From: Triticum aestivum
Taxonomy: Eukaryota > Streptophyta > Magnoliopsida > Poales > Poaceae
Reading direction: 5' to 3'
Assembly (NCBI RefSeq): GCF_018294505.1
Contig: NC_057807.1
Span: 141,598,461-141,662,460, forward strand
Length of the DNA: 64,000 nt
Both the position numbers and the translations under genes were made by a program. Below, piece after piece: positions 12,110 through 22,744 of this stretch. Positions within the stretch are counted from its first letter, which is position 1, and each line of letters starts with the position of its first letter. The notes below the pieces were generated by a model. The model did not search any database. It saw nothing but the letters and a program-made list of their open reading frames with translations, and was not told the DNA's origin.

Positions 12110-12117
12110 GCGCGCCA
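12106..12117 (-). other. Primer binding site of element A
   Basis: On the minus strand the LTR end CCCCGACA is followed by the spacer TCTT and then TGGCGCGCCAGG. The position and the TGG start are those of a tRNA primer binding site. It does not match the initiator-Met type found in element C. A tRNA-Arg-like primer is possible by analogy with Tat elements, but this is not verified here. Confidence 0.7.
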
Positions 12118-12395
12118 AAGATGTCGGGGAAACTGATCCATGAACACCTATGGGGACCGGCGGACCGAGCCCCTTTCGGTTCGGCGGAGGGCGGAGGTCG
12201 CACGAAGAGCAGATCGAGGCAGTGCACACGAGCAGTTTACCCAGCTTCGGAGCTCTCCGAAGAGATAACACTCCTACTGCTGCATCTATGTATATTTAGT
12301 GCTCTTGCTCGGGAGCAAAAACGAGCTACCGGACCGAGCGTGGGAGCGTGCTAGCTTCGAATGAGTCGAACCCCTTCTACGTTGCGCATGGGCCT

Positions 12396-12406
12396 CCTTT
12401 TATATG
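12396..12406 (-). promoter_or_regulatory. TATA box in element A 5' LTR
   Basis: The minus strand reads CATATAAAAGG. The same sequence is present in the B LTR at 52167-52177. It is placed to drive transcription toward gag. Confidence 0.6.
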
Positions 12407-12858
12407 CTCAAGGGGTCACCGACAGGTGGCAACATAGGCTAGAGGGGTAAAAATGGAAAAAGAATGTGGTAGGTACAGCTACCACTACTGTAGCCACAGT
12501 GTATCCTACCTAACCCTGACGGCAGGGGACAAGGGCATTGAATGCCCGTCGGACTCGCCTAAACAGTGCAAAGAGTGACCGTTAGGGGCGCCACCGTTCG
12601 CCACGATGGCCTCTTTGTGTCAGTGTCGCTGGCCACCACGCACCGCTGGCTGCACAGCCTTCCGCCACGCGTGCCTGGAAGGGTCCCCAGGCGACACGTT
12701 GGCGGATGTGCTGGAGCCTGGGCGCGGAGCGACCGCTTGCCACGGCAAGTATCTTGCCGCGGGCGCTAGCTTGTCGGGCCCGGGAGCTTGTCGCTCACCG
12801 CGCCTTGCCGGGACGCGTGGCGCGCCACGGCAAGTGTCCTTGAGATGTCTTGGTTGAT

Positions 12859-13427
12859 TAGGGATGGCAATGGGTCGGGTTTGGTGCGGGTGGAGCTGGT
12901 CCAAATCCAACCCATGACCCATCTTCCTACTCTGTTCCCATCCACCAAATTACCCATGGGCACAAGTTGTGCCCATGCTCAAACCCGTTGGATACCCACA
13001 TACCCATGGAGCTCCATGGGCATAGAAATGTTAGCATGAATCCTTCCCAAAGATCAAATTAGCTCATCATCATTCACTCACAAATGACAACATAAGCTAC
13101 ATGCATAAGTAGGCAACAAGTAATACGATGAGTCCTTAAGTGTGACATACCAAGGTTGATTCTGCAGCATATAGCTTATGGCACCAGTTGCATATTGCCT
13201 GCCCTTGCCCATTGATTTGCTCTTTCTACTGTCACTTGCATATGCCCCCCATGTCATACGGGTATCCATTGGATATCCATGGAGCACAAACTATAACCAT
13301 GCCCAACCCAGCTGTTCGTGGGTATCCATATCCACGGACCCATGGGCAGAAATGCGCTCCATACCCTTGCCCAACCGGGTCGGATATCCATGGGTATCCA
13401 GATCCATGGATAAAATTTCCATCCCTA
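12859..13427. mobile_element. hAT-type non-autonomous element (MITE) in the LTR of A
   Basis: 569 bp with imperfect terminal inverted repeats TAGGGATGGCAA / TTTCCATCCCTA, flanked by a perfect 8-bp duplication TGGTTGAT (12851-12858 and 13428-13435). The B LTR has a single uninterrupted copy of this position. The 8-bp duplication and TAGGGATG-type ends are those of the hAT (Ac-like) superfamily. Both subterminal regions are crowded with CCATGGGTA, GGATATCCA and TACCCATG words in both orientations, as expected for transposase binding sites. No transposase coding sequence is present. Confidence 0.93.
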
Positions 13428-13849
13428 TGGTTGATCCTCCCGGTAAGCTCCTCTTGCCGGGGCCTTGTCTTCTCATCTTGAATGCTTTGTTCTTGAGTGG
13501 CTTCCCGGCAAGCTCTTCTTGCCGGGGTCTCGTCTTCTGAGGAGTCACGGAGGATCTTGGTGGTGACCTGGCGAGCCCTGCCGCGGGGTGCTGCAACTGC
13601 CCGTGCACAAGTTCGGAGTACTAGGGTACCCCTACTCTAGTGCACTGACAATGACCACCATGTAACTAGTAGTATTCCTCCAAGTAGTTAGCAATGATCG
13701 AGTTTGTAATCATAGGTTATACCGTTTGTGTGATCTTGTGTGCTATTGAATGAAGTGAATTGATTGTGTTAGTATCATGAGCATATGGGTAGTGATTCTC
13801 TCCTAGACCTCTATTCTATTCTATTTTCTCGCCCCTTCTAACCCATCAG

Positions 13850-13957
13850 ATGCCTTCGAGACGTGACAACAGATTTGCATTTCCACCGGAGCTCACTCAG
13901 TTGATCCAACAGTAGAATGCCTTGATGCAGATACTAGTTCAGAAACAGAACCAAGGC

Positions 13958-14022
<65 letters not shown>

Positions 14023-14950
14023 CGACGACAACCCACCGCCACCACCCCCTATTGACCACCTAGCCCATTTTCTGAGGTGGAATCCGCCGGTGTTCTCTAG
14101 TAGCACTGAGCCGATTGTTGTAGATGATTGGCTCCGCAAGATTGGAAGAGGGCTGGCCACTAAAGGATGCACAGATGCGGAGAGAGTGCACTTTGCTGCA
14201 CATCAGCTTGATGGACCCGCAGCATCTTGGTGGGAGAACTTCATCGCCACTTACCCCATTGATGCAATTACATGGGATCAGTTCCGGCAGGCTTTTTGCA
14301 CTGCCCATGTTTTAGTAGGAGCTATGCGCATGAAGAAGTGCGACTTTCGCAACTTGCGCCAAGGAGGGCGTACAGTGGGCCAGTATGTGGATGAGTTTAG
14401 CAAGTTAGCACGCTATGCCCCTGATGATGTAGCCATAGATGCCGCTAAGCAGGAGAAGTTTCTTGAGGGACTCAACAATGAGCTGAGCATGCAGTTGATG
14501 GTGGAAACTTTCGACAACTACCAGGAGTTGGTAGACAGGGCCCTCATGATTGAAGGCAAGCAGCAACTAATTGAAAATCACAAAAGGAAGTATGGATAGG
14601 GGAGGTACACTTCTGGAGCTCAGCAGAAGCCCCGCTATTCCCTGTACCCAGGAGGACATACCCACAACCATGGAGGCCATAACCATGGAGGACATACTCA
14701 CAATGGAGCAAGTTCCCACAACCACAGTGGCCCCAAGAATGGCAATGGAAATGGAGGAAGTAGCAGCCAGAACCGTTCCAACCCTGCAACACCAGCCAAG
14801 AGGGATCTGAGCCACATTACCTGCTTCAAGTGCCAGAAGACTGCACATTATGCTACTGAATGTCCTGAAGCAAAGAATGGAAATGGCAATGGAGGTTCCG
14901 CAAAGAAGCCCAACCCCTTCACCAAAGGTCAGGTGAACCACGTCAGTGTG
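13850..14950 (+). pseudogene. Element D gag (broken)
   Basis: The ATG at 13850 (MPSRRDNRFAFPPELTQLIQQ) aligns with the gag start of C. TAG stops at 13913-13915 and 14597-14599 both replace CAG codons still present in C. A poly-Asn tract from a CAA repeat follows the start. The Retrotrans_gag core is at about 14060-14520 (DDWLRKIGR, AASWWENFIATYP, RQGGRTVGQYVDEFSKLARYAP). A His/Gly/Asn-rich linker leads to a CCHC zinc knuckle, CFKCQKTAHYATEC (about 14822-14863). It is the capsid/nucleocapsid protein of the particle, now inactive. Confidence 0.88.
13956..14022 (+). repeat. CAA microsatellite in gag of element D
   Basis: About 22 uninterrupted CAA/AAC units encode poly-Asn. The matching place in element C encodes only about five Asn, so the tract expanded in this copy. 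Confidence 0.95.
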
Positions 14951-15363
14951 GAGGAGATTGAGGATCAACCCGATGCAATTGTCGGTAAGTTTTTGATTAA
15001 TGCATTTACCGCACTTGTTCTTTTTGATACTGGTGCATCGCATTCATACATATCAAGGGGATTTGTGGATAAGTATAACCTGCCAACCGTAGCCCTTAAG
15101 TCACCTATGTTAGTAAGTTCCCCAGGAGCGGAGTATATGGCTAGTAGGGGATGCTATCAGTTGCCAGTAACCATAGGTAGACATGTTTTCGCCACCGATC
15201 TGATTGTTCTGGAGTCACAAGGATTGGATGTGATACTAGGCATGGATTGGCTATCCAAGTTTGAAGGAAATATCAACTACACCAGTAAATCAATTCTTCT
15301 CACCACCCCAGAAGGAAAGAGGATAAAGTTTCTATCCCGGCATGCGCCGGCAAAACTCAGGTG
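14951..15363 (+). pseudogene. Element D aspartic protease
   Basis: Contains the active-site motif VLFDTGASHSYIS (about 15017-15055) and LDVILGMDWLSKF near 15225-15260, typical of plant gypsy proteases. The frame ends at TGA 15361-15363 through a small frameshift just upstream (near 15350, compared with C). RT continues in another frame from 15361. Confidence 0.85.
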
Positions 15364-16877
15364 AATTCCTTATCAGGAGTTGTTCAGGAGGAAGTACCAA
15401 TGGTGAAGGATTATCCCGATGTATTTCTGAAAGAGTTACCAGGCCTGCCACCGGATCGAGACATTGAGTTTTTTATTGAGTTATTGCCAGGCACCGGACC
15501 AATATCCAAGAGACCATATCGGATTCCCGCACAAGATCTGGAGGAAATTAAGAAACATATTAAGGAGTTACTAGAGAAAGGTTACATTCGACCAAGTTCA
15601 TCACCTTGGGGAGCCCCAGTGCTTCTAGTGGAGAAGAAGGATGGCTCTTTGAGGATGGTTGTTGATTATCGTGCGTTGAATGAGGTGACGAGCAAGAACA
15701 AATACCCTTTGCCGATGATCAATGATTTGTTTGACCAATTGCAAGGAGCTAAAGTTTTCTCCAAGATCAATCTTCGATCAGGTTATCACCAGTTGAAGAT
15801 CCGAGAACAGGATATACCTAGGAAAACTTTTACCACAAGGTATGGGCTATATGAGTATATAGTTATGTCATTTGGTTTGACTAACGCACCTGCCTATTTC
15901 ATGAATATGATGAATAAAGTGTTTATGGAGTTTTTGGATAAGTTCGTCATGGTGTTCATTAATGATATATTGGTCTACTTGAAGATTGAAGAAGAGCATA
16001 AGGAGCATTTGCGTTTGGTTCTTGAGAACCTTAGGGAACATCAGTTGTATGCCAAGTTCAGCAAGTGTGATTTTGGTTAAAGGAAGTTGGATTTCTCGGA
16101 CATGTTATATCCGGAGAAGGAATAGCAGTAGACCCTACCAAGGTTGCTTCTGTCACTAAGTGGTTGGCACCCACATCAGTTGGAGAGATTAGAAGTTTTC
16201 TTGGACTCGCAGGTTATTACCGGAGGTTTATTGAGAATTTCTCCAAAATTGCAAAACCCATGACAGAGTTATTGAAGGACTCCAAGTTTAAATGGACTGA
16301 GGATCGCAAGGCCAGTTTTCAGGAGTTAAAGAAACATTTGGTTACAGCCCCAGTGCTTATTCTCCAAAACCAACGTAAGGATTACCAAGTATATTCCGAC
16401 ACTTCATGTAGAGGACTTGGAGGTCTGCTTATGCAGGAAGGAAGAGTTGTTTCATATGCCTCACGACAGCTTCGACCTCATGAGTTGAATTATGCTACAC
16501 ATGATTTGGAGCTAGCAGCCGCAGTGCATGCCCTGAAGACATGGAGACACTTTCTCATTGGAAACCATTGTGATGTATACATGGATCATAAGAGTTTGAA
16601 ATACATCATCACGCAGAAGGAGTTGAACCTCAGGAAAATGAGATGGTTGGAGCTCATAAAGGATTATGATAGGAAATTGCACTATCATCCAGGAAAGGAA
16701 AATGTCATAGCAGATGCTCTGAGCCGCAAGAGTTATGTTAACACACTCATAATAGGAGGATTACCAAAAGAGTTAGCTGATGACCTTCGAGAACTATGCT
16801 TGGAGATAGTTCCAAGTGGTTACATTGCAGCGTTGGAAATTCAATCCACTTTGTTGGATAAGATCAGAGAAGCCTAG
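15361..16877 (+). pseudogene. Element D reverse transcriptase-RNase H, catalytic residues lost
   Basis: RT motifs in order: [79 protein letters not shown]. The motif A Asp (codon 15769-15771) and the first Asp of the catalytic pair (codon 15961-15963) are both Asn here. C has Asp at both. A 1-bp deletion near 16070-16078 breaks the frame. RNase H ([30 protein letters not shown]) continues to TAG 16875-16877, again CAG in C. Confidence 0.9.
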
Positions 16878-18287
16878 AATATAGACAAGGAGATTGCTGA
16901 GATAAAGGAAAGGATGAGTAAAGGAAAGGCTAAAGGATTTCGTGAGGATGAGCACGACTCTTTATGGTTTGAGGATCGTGTATCGCCTAATGACCCCGAG
17001 ATCAGGAAGTTGATTCGGCAGGAGGCCCTTGATTCACCGTACTCGATTCACCCAGGCAACACCAAGATGTATCTGGATTTGAAAGAATTTTTTTGGTGGA
17101 CAGGAATGAAGAAGGATATTGCCGAGTATGTAGCAATATGTGATGTATGCCAGAGAGTCAAGGCAGAGCACCAGAAGCCAGCAGGATTGCTACAGCTGTT
17201 GTCGATACCCGAATGGAAGTGGGATAAACTTGGCATGGATTTTATCACTGGATTACCCAGGACTCGTTCAAGCTATGACTCTATCTGGGTTGTAGTCGAT
17301 CGTTTGACAAAAGTAGCTCATTTCATCCCGGTAAAGACAACTTATACGAGTGCTAAGTTGGCAAACATATACATGACCAGGATCGTATGTCTGCATGGAG
17401 TTCCGAGGACCATTGTATCAGATAGAGGAACCCAGTTCACTTCAAAGTTTTGGAATCAGTTGCATGAAACCTTGGGTACCAGGCTAGAGTTCAGTACAAC
17501 CTTTCATCCATAGACGGATGGACATACCGAGAGAGTCAACCAGATTCTGGAGGACATATTGAGAGCTTGTGTGCCATATTACGGATCTAGTTGGATGACA
17601 ATTTGATATGCAGAGTTCACTTATAACAACAATTATCTATCTAGTTTGAAGATGGCCCCTTTCCAAGCTTTGTACGGAAGGAGGTGAAGGACACCGTTAT
17701 CATGGGATGAAGTTGGAGATCGACAGTTGTTCGGACCAGACTTAATCAAAGACTCTGAAGAGAAGGTTAAGTTGATTCATGACAGGCTCAAGGTAGGCCA
17801 GTCCAGGCAGAAGAGTTATGCGGATACTAAACGGAAGGAGATAGTTTATGAAGTCGGAGACAGAGCATATCTTTGTGTGTCCCCACTTCAAGGAGTGAAA
17901 CGTTTTGGAGTCAAGGGAAAGCTAGCACCACGTTTTGTGGGACCATACAGAGTTTTGGAACGCATAGGAGAAGTTGCGTTCAAGCTGGAATTGCCAGAAG
18001 GATTGTCATGAGTTCATGATGTGTTTCACGTTTCCCAGTTGAAGAAGTGCCATGCAGAGATGTCCGATATTCCTCTAAGAGATATAGTGCCACTGGAAGC
18101 AATTCGGTTAGATAGTGATTTGACATATGAAGAGAAGCCAGTCAAGATTCTCGAGTTTTCTAGTCGAGTTACTTGCATCAAGGTTATCAAGTGTTTCAAA
18201 GTTCAGTGGAGCCACCATATCGAGGAGGAAGCCACTTGGGAGCGACAAGAAGATCTCCGCAAGGACCACCCAAACCTTTTTTGCTGA
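16878..18287 (+). pseudogene. Element D integrase with chromodomain-like C-terminus
   Basis: Zinc-binding region H-x-H and CDVCQR. Catalytic core with [23 protein letters not shown] and GHTERVNQ (D, D and E all retained). TAG 17511-17513 replaces CAG; further stops are near 17600, 17686 and 18009. The tail has the GPYRVLERIGEVAFKLELP and VFHVSQLKKCH blocks. A chromodomain-like end follows (FKVQWSHHIEEEATWERQEDL), the part that directs integration to heterochromatin in chromoviruses. The stop at 18285-18287 lies just before the PPT. Confidence 0.87.
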
Positions 18288-18300
18288 CCAACCGAATCTC

Positions 18301-18313
18301 GAGGGGGTAGGTT
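18301..18313 (+). other. Polypurine tract of element D
   Basis: Purine-rich GAGGGGGTAGGTT lies directly before the LTR start TGTAACATCCC. It matches the PPT of element C. Confidence 0.8.
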
Positions 18314-18905
18314 TGTAACATCCCAATTTTCAATTTGTATTTTATACATAGATCATCATATGCATATCATATTTATTCTTGCATTTTGTTGTGATCCTAG
18401 AAATCTTAAGCAACTCAAGGACCCAAGGAGAGAGTTGGAGGTTTCACAAAATTCATATTTGAATTTATTTTAAATTTGAAGAAAGGATCAATTTGATTTT
18501 ATTATTTTTCTCTCCAATTATTTCCAACATGAAAAATAAATGAGAGAAGATAATATGACTTCTTCAACCTAAGAGAAATATTGGAGAAAGAATTTTAAAA
18601 TCAAATTAGTTATTTATTGGTATTTTATTTGAATTAGAAAAATATTGCATTTTTGAAAATTGCATCTTAGTCCAGAAAAATGTTCATCTTGTCCTAAATA
18701 TTAGGTTTGGACGGTGAAGATTGTTTCTGAAATTTTTAGATTTTTCTTTATATTTATTTAGGATTTTTTTCCTTCGCGGCGAAATTTATTTTAAAAAAAA
18801 GAGGTTCGGACCGACTGGGCTGAAACCCAGCCGACCCAGCAAGCCGGTCCGCCGCCGCCTCGCTCCGTTGCCCCCTTCTCCCAGTCGGAGACCCGGGGGG
18901 GGTCC

Positions 18906-18913
18906 TTTATAAG
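18906..18913 (+). promoter_or_regulatory. TATA-like box in element D LTR
   Basis: TTTATAAG stands at the edge of the GC-rich block, in the same relative place as TATAAATA in the C LTRs. It is probably the LTR promoter. Confidence 0.5.
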
Positions 18914-20105
18914 CCGCACCGCCCCTCCCGATCCCGTCGCCAACCCCGTCGCCTCGCTGCCTCGCCTCTGCCGCCGAGCGCCGCCGCCGCTGCCGCCCGA
19001 GTCGCCGCCCCGCCTCGCCGCCGCAAGCCGCCGTCGTTGGAGCCGCCACCGCCGTCGACCATTCCGATCCGATCCGAGCCGGCGTTTTTTCTTATGAACC
19101 GGTATACCCCGAACCATTCCGGTTCTTTAGGTTTTTCTCGGTTCTTTTAGAATAGATCGGTTTTCGTTTTTATTTTAGTTTTTAAACATTCTTTCGTTCG
19201 TTCGTTCATTTTAATGAACAGTTTTATCGGACTAGTTCTGTTAGCGAACGTTTGCGCCGTAGTCTTTTTCTTTTTAGTTTATTTTCGGCCAGGGACCTAT
19301 CCGCGAATAGTTTTCTCGCAATTTAGCCCCTAATATTAAAACTAGCATGGATTTTTACTCGTTTATCCAAATTAGATGAAACCAGCGCCTAAATCTTTGT
19401 ATCATTCTGTTCTTTCTAGTTAACCACCTTGAACATGATTTTGACATTGTAAAATTTGACTTTAGATCCGATTAGTAAACGATCTTGTTTCGTTCGTATT
19501 TTGAGTTTCGTTTCTCCGTTTGAGTCATTTCTTTTTGCAAATCGTAGCTAATCACTTGTACCTACTGTTAAGATCTAATCCACATGATAATAATGCTATT
19601 AGGTTTGACTTTTTTTAGTTTAAGACGTTTGCTTGCTTCGTGTTTGATTTGGATCTTTTCTCGGTTTTCTCGTTGTTTCGTTTGAGTGATTGCTTATGTA
19701 TGCTACTGGTTGTCTATGATAGATTACCCGGAGTGCGAAGCTTGTTATTACGAATATCTAGAGTTTGTGGATCGTCAACAAGGCAAGTTACACTTTGATC
19801 ATATTTTTTTTTCTATACCCAGTTTTTACTATGCATTAGTATTACCCCTCAAACAATTGCATGAGTAGGATTGGGAACTTGTGGTTTGGTTGTAGTACTT
19901 GAGGTAGGAACCTAATACCTTTTGATCACCCCGGGAATATATGTTATGCTTATTATTGCTTACCCATGCTCGTAGACAGGGATTGGATCGTGATTCACAC
20001 ATGGAAGTTTTGGGAGTTATTAATCTTGGATAACATTAAGGTGGCAAGTTTAATATGCATCTGGGTGGATTGGTTGAGGCACCTAGGGAACCCAGAGTTG
20101 CCTAT

Positions 20106-21791
20106 TGTAGGATTGAAAGTATGTCTAGAGGGGGGTGATTAGACTACTTAACCAATAAAAACTTATCCTTTTCCCACTTTTAGTCTTTGGTAAATTTTAG
20201 CTATCTTAGCACCAGTCAAGCAATCTTAACACAATTCAAGCAAGCATGCAAAGAGTATATGAGCAGAGGAAAGTAAAGCATGCAACTTGAAAGAATGTAA
20301 AGGGAAGGCTTTGGAGAATTCAAACACAATTGGAGAAACGGATGTTTTTGTTGTGGTTCCGATAGGTGGTGCTATCTTACATCCACGTTGATGGAGACTT
20401 GAAGCCACGAAGGGCAATGGTTGCGTGAGTCCACGGAGGGCTCCACCCATGAAGGGTCCACGAAGAAGCAACCTTGTCTATCCCACCATGGCCGTCGCCC
20501 ACGAAGGACGTGCCTCACTATCGGTAGATCTTCATGAAGTAGGCGATCTCCTTGCCCTTACAAACTCCTTGGTTCAACTCCACAATCTTGTAGAAGGCTC
20601 CCAAGTGACACCTATCCAATTTAGGAGACACCACTCTCCAAGAAGTAACAAATGGTGTGTTGATGATGAACTCCTTGCTCTTGTGCTTCAAATGATAGTC
20701 TCCCCAACACTCAACTCTCTGTCACAGGATTTGGATTTGGTGGAAAGAAGATTTGAGTGGAAAGCAACTTGGGGAAGGCTAGAGATCAAGATTCATATGG
20801 TAGGAATGGAATATCTTGGCCTCAACACATGAGTAGGTGGTTCTCTCTCAGAAACAACAAGTTGGAAGTGTAGGTTTGTTCTGATGGCTCTCTCCACGAA
20901 TGAATAGGAGGTGGAGGGGTATATATAGCCTCCACACAAAATCTAACCGTTACACACAACTTGCCAAACTCGGTGGGACCGAATTGATAAACTCGGTCGG
21001 AGCGATTCAACATATCTAGTGACCGTTAGGATTTTCGGTGGGACCGACATGCAACTCGGTAGGACCGATATGGTTAGGGTTAGGGCATAACGTAATCTCG
21101 GTGAGACCGATTACACAAACTCGGTGGGACCGATTTTGGTAATAGGCTAACCAGAGAGTTGGTCAGGTAAACTCGGTGGGACCGGTTCGCTCATTTCGGT
21201 GGGACCGAAATTTTACGAAAAGGATACAGGGAGTTTACATTGCAATCTCGGTGGGACCGATCGCTCATCTCAGTGGTACCGAAACGTTACGAAGGGAAAC
21301 AGAGAGATTACAATCCCATCTCGGTGAGACCGAGATCCCTATCGATGAAACCGATTTGCCTAGGGTTTGTGGCAGTGGCTATAACATTTGAACTCGGTGG
21401 CGCCGGATAGAAAGAATCAGTAGGGCCGAGTTTGACTTTTGGTTTAGGTCATACGTGGATGTGAGAAAGTAGTTGAGGGCTTTCAAGCATATCACTAAGC
21501 ACTATGGAGCAAGAAACTCATTAAGCAACACCCCATCCCTCCTTGATAGTATTGGCTTTTCCTATAGACTCAATGTGATCTTGGATCACTAAAATATAAA
21601 ATGTAGAGTCTTGAGCTTTTGAGCTTGAGCCAATCCTTTTATCCTTAGCATTTTGAGGAGTCCACTTTTCTCATCCATGCCATGCCATTCATTGAGCTTT
21701 TCCTGAAATATTCAGCTTGGAATAATGTTAGCTCAATGAGCTATATGTTGTTAGGAATTACCAAAACCACCTAGGGATAGTTGCACTTTCA
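20106..21791 (-). mobile_element. Copia-type solo LTR (SIRE/Maximus-like)
   Basis: A 1686-bp insertion in the D LTR, flanked by perfect 5-bp duplications CCTAT (20101-20105 and 21792-21796). On the minus strand it starts TGAAAGTGCAACTATCCC and ends CCTACA, so it has TG...CA ends. TGAAAG/CTTTCA words near both ends form an extended inverted repeat. There is no internal coding region, so it is a solo LTR left by recombination. The Copia/SIRE assignment rests on the recognised LTR start and is less sure than the structure. The reading frame at 20425-20832 is judged spurious. Confidence 0.86.
20967..21430. repeat. Array of palindromic TCGGTGGGACCGA motifs
   Basis: About 14 variants of (C)TCGGTGGGACCGA start near 20969, 20992, 21034, 21056, 21097, 21120, 21172, 21195, 21247, 21269, 21320, 21342, 21393 and 21418. 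They come in pairs 22-25 bp apart. The pair-to-pair distance is about 64 bp at first and about 73-75 bp from 21097 onward. Each motif can form a TCGGT/ACCGA hairpin with a three-base loop. Confidence 0.9.
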
Positions 21792-22744
21792 CCTATTTGA
21801 GGTAATCCCGGAGTACCCGTGTGATTTTTCCTTCGGTTTGCCAGCCAGGCTCAAAGGGGTCATAACATTATTCATGCTAGAAACTTCTGTGTGCAGCCAC
21901 AAGCCATTATGGGCTTTGGCATAGTTGAGTAAGTTGTGTGAGCTCTTGAAGAGGTGGACTAGCAGATGTAGGGGAAAGTAGGTGTATCGGTCCGCCCGAA
22001 GTAGAGAGTTAATGCTTGAGAAAGACTATATCTCGATCATCTGATCATGGATGCGGTCGAGTCTTGTGGGGAAAAGTGCGCAAACCTCTGCAGAGTGTAT
22101 AACCTAATCATGGTTAGCCGTGTCCCCGGTTATGGACATCTTGAGTATCTGGTACTTGAATTATTATGTGATCTCATCACTTTACTTAACTAATTGATTT
22201 GGGTTTAATTAATGATACTTTTAATTTGGGATTTGAGTTGGGGTTACCTTCTCAAATATTGGGCAACTTGGGAGTAGTTAAATAAATTTATTCCTTTGTT
22301 GTATGGAAAAACTAGCTTTATGCAAAATCATAAACTTACAGCGTCCACCAGCCAAATATTGCATGTAGATATAGTTCTTGCATTTCATTGCTTTATAGTG
22401 TAACCCTGCTAGCATATTCAATGTGCTGACCTACACGGCTGCAACGTCTCATGTTGCAGACTACTTGGACGACAAATAAGGTGCGATAGGTTGCTGTTTG
22501 GCACTCAACCATGTCGTTGGACTTGATGGACTCATTTACCCTTCAAAGCTTCCGCAGTTATTTAGTTTAGATGGCCTTCAGCCATGATATTTTGTGTAAT
22601 CATACTCTTTATGAGGACTCAATGTAATAAGTGTGTGATTGAACTCTGTTATAATTCCTCGAGTACTGTGCGTGTCAGCATTACCGATCCAGGGATGACA
22701 CTGATGCACAGAGACTTCGGTCCATTCGGATCGTGGTCGCTACA

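Larger units (their letters stand above)
1..13644 (-). mobile_element. Element A: Tat-lineage Ty3/gypsy retrotransposon, 3' end outside window
   Basis: Read on the minus strand, the order is 5' LTR (12122-13644), primer binding site, gag, protease, RT, two RNase H-like domains and integrase, followed by an opposite-strand gene reaching the left edge. This order, with an antisense gene between integrase and the 3' LTR, is known for the Tat/Retand branch of Ty3/gypsy (Grande- and RIRE2-like elements). Element B (51893 onward) is a second copy of the same family and served as the reference for calling breaks. The 3' LTR must lie left of the window. The right flank continues directly into the leader of element D, so A appears inserted in D. 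Flank 13645-13649 (ctgac) should be one copy of its target duplication. Confidence 0.88.
12122..13644 (-). repeat. 5' LTR of element A
   Basis: Boundaries come from alignment to the B LTR (51893-52821). On the plus strand it starts TGTCGGGGAA and ends CTCTAGTGCA; on the minus strand it runs TGCACTAGAG to CCCCGACA. Without the inserted MITE and its duplicated target it is about 946 bp, against 929 bp in B. A TATA box (CATATAAAAGG, minus) lies at 12396-12406. Many CTTGCCGG/CCGGCAAG words occur, several as short inverted pairs. Confidence 0.87.
13645..22744 (+). mobile_element. Element D: chromodomain Ty3/gypsy retrotransposon (Tekay/Del-like), 5' end outside window
   Basis: Plus-strand element related to C. 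Visible parts are the 3' end of the leader (13645-13849, homologous to 31939-32150 of C), gag, PR, RT, RNase H, integrase with chromodomain-like tail, PPT and 3' LTR (18314-22744). Its 5' LTR, PBS and upstream leader are missing because A sits at 13644; they should lie left of the window. The LTR ends at GGTCGCTACA (22744), next to coding sequence of E, so D is inserted in E. Flank 22745-22749 (tgtcc) should be one target duplication copy. Confidence 0.87.
18314..22744 (+). repeat. 3' LTR of element D (contains a Copia solo LTR)
   Basis: Starts TGTAACATCCC and ends GGTCGCTACA, the same ends as the C LTRs (minus strand). Without the nested solo LTR and its duplicated target (1691 bp) it is about 2.74 kb, close to the 2737 bp of the C left LTR. 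A GC-rich block (18830-19080) contains the TATA-like TTTATAAG at 18906-18913. An A/T-rich block surrounds it. Apparent reading frames in the GC-rich block run on both strands and are not taken as genes. Confidence 0.88.

Noticed and set aside
12117..13649. 12122-13644 as a solo LTR
   Set aside because: Flanks AAAGA and CTGAC do not match, and a PBS lies directly beside it, so it is the 5' LTR of A.
20425..20832. 135-codon frame in the Copia solo LTR as a gene
   Set aside because: It lies wholly inside an LTR, has no recognisable domain and no supporting context.
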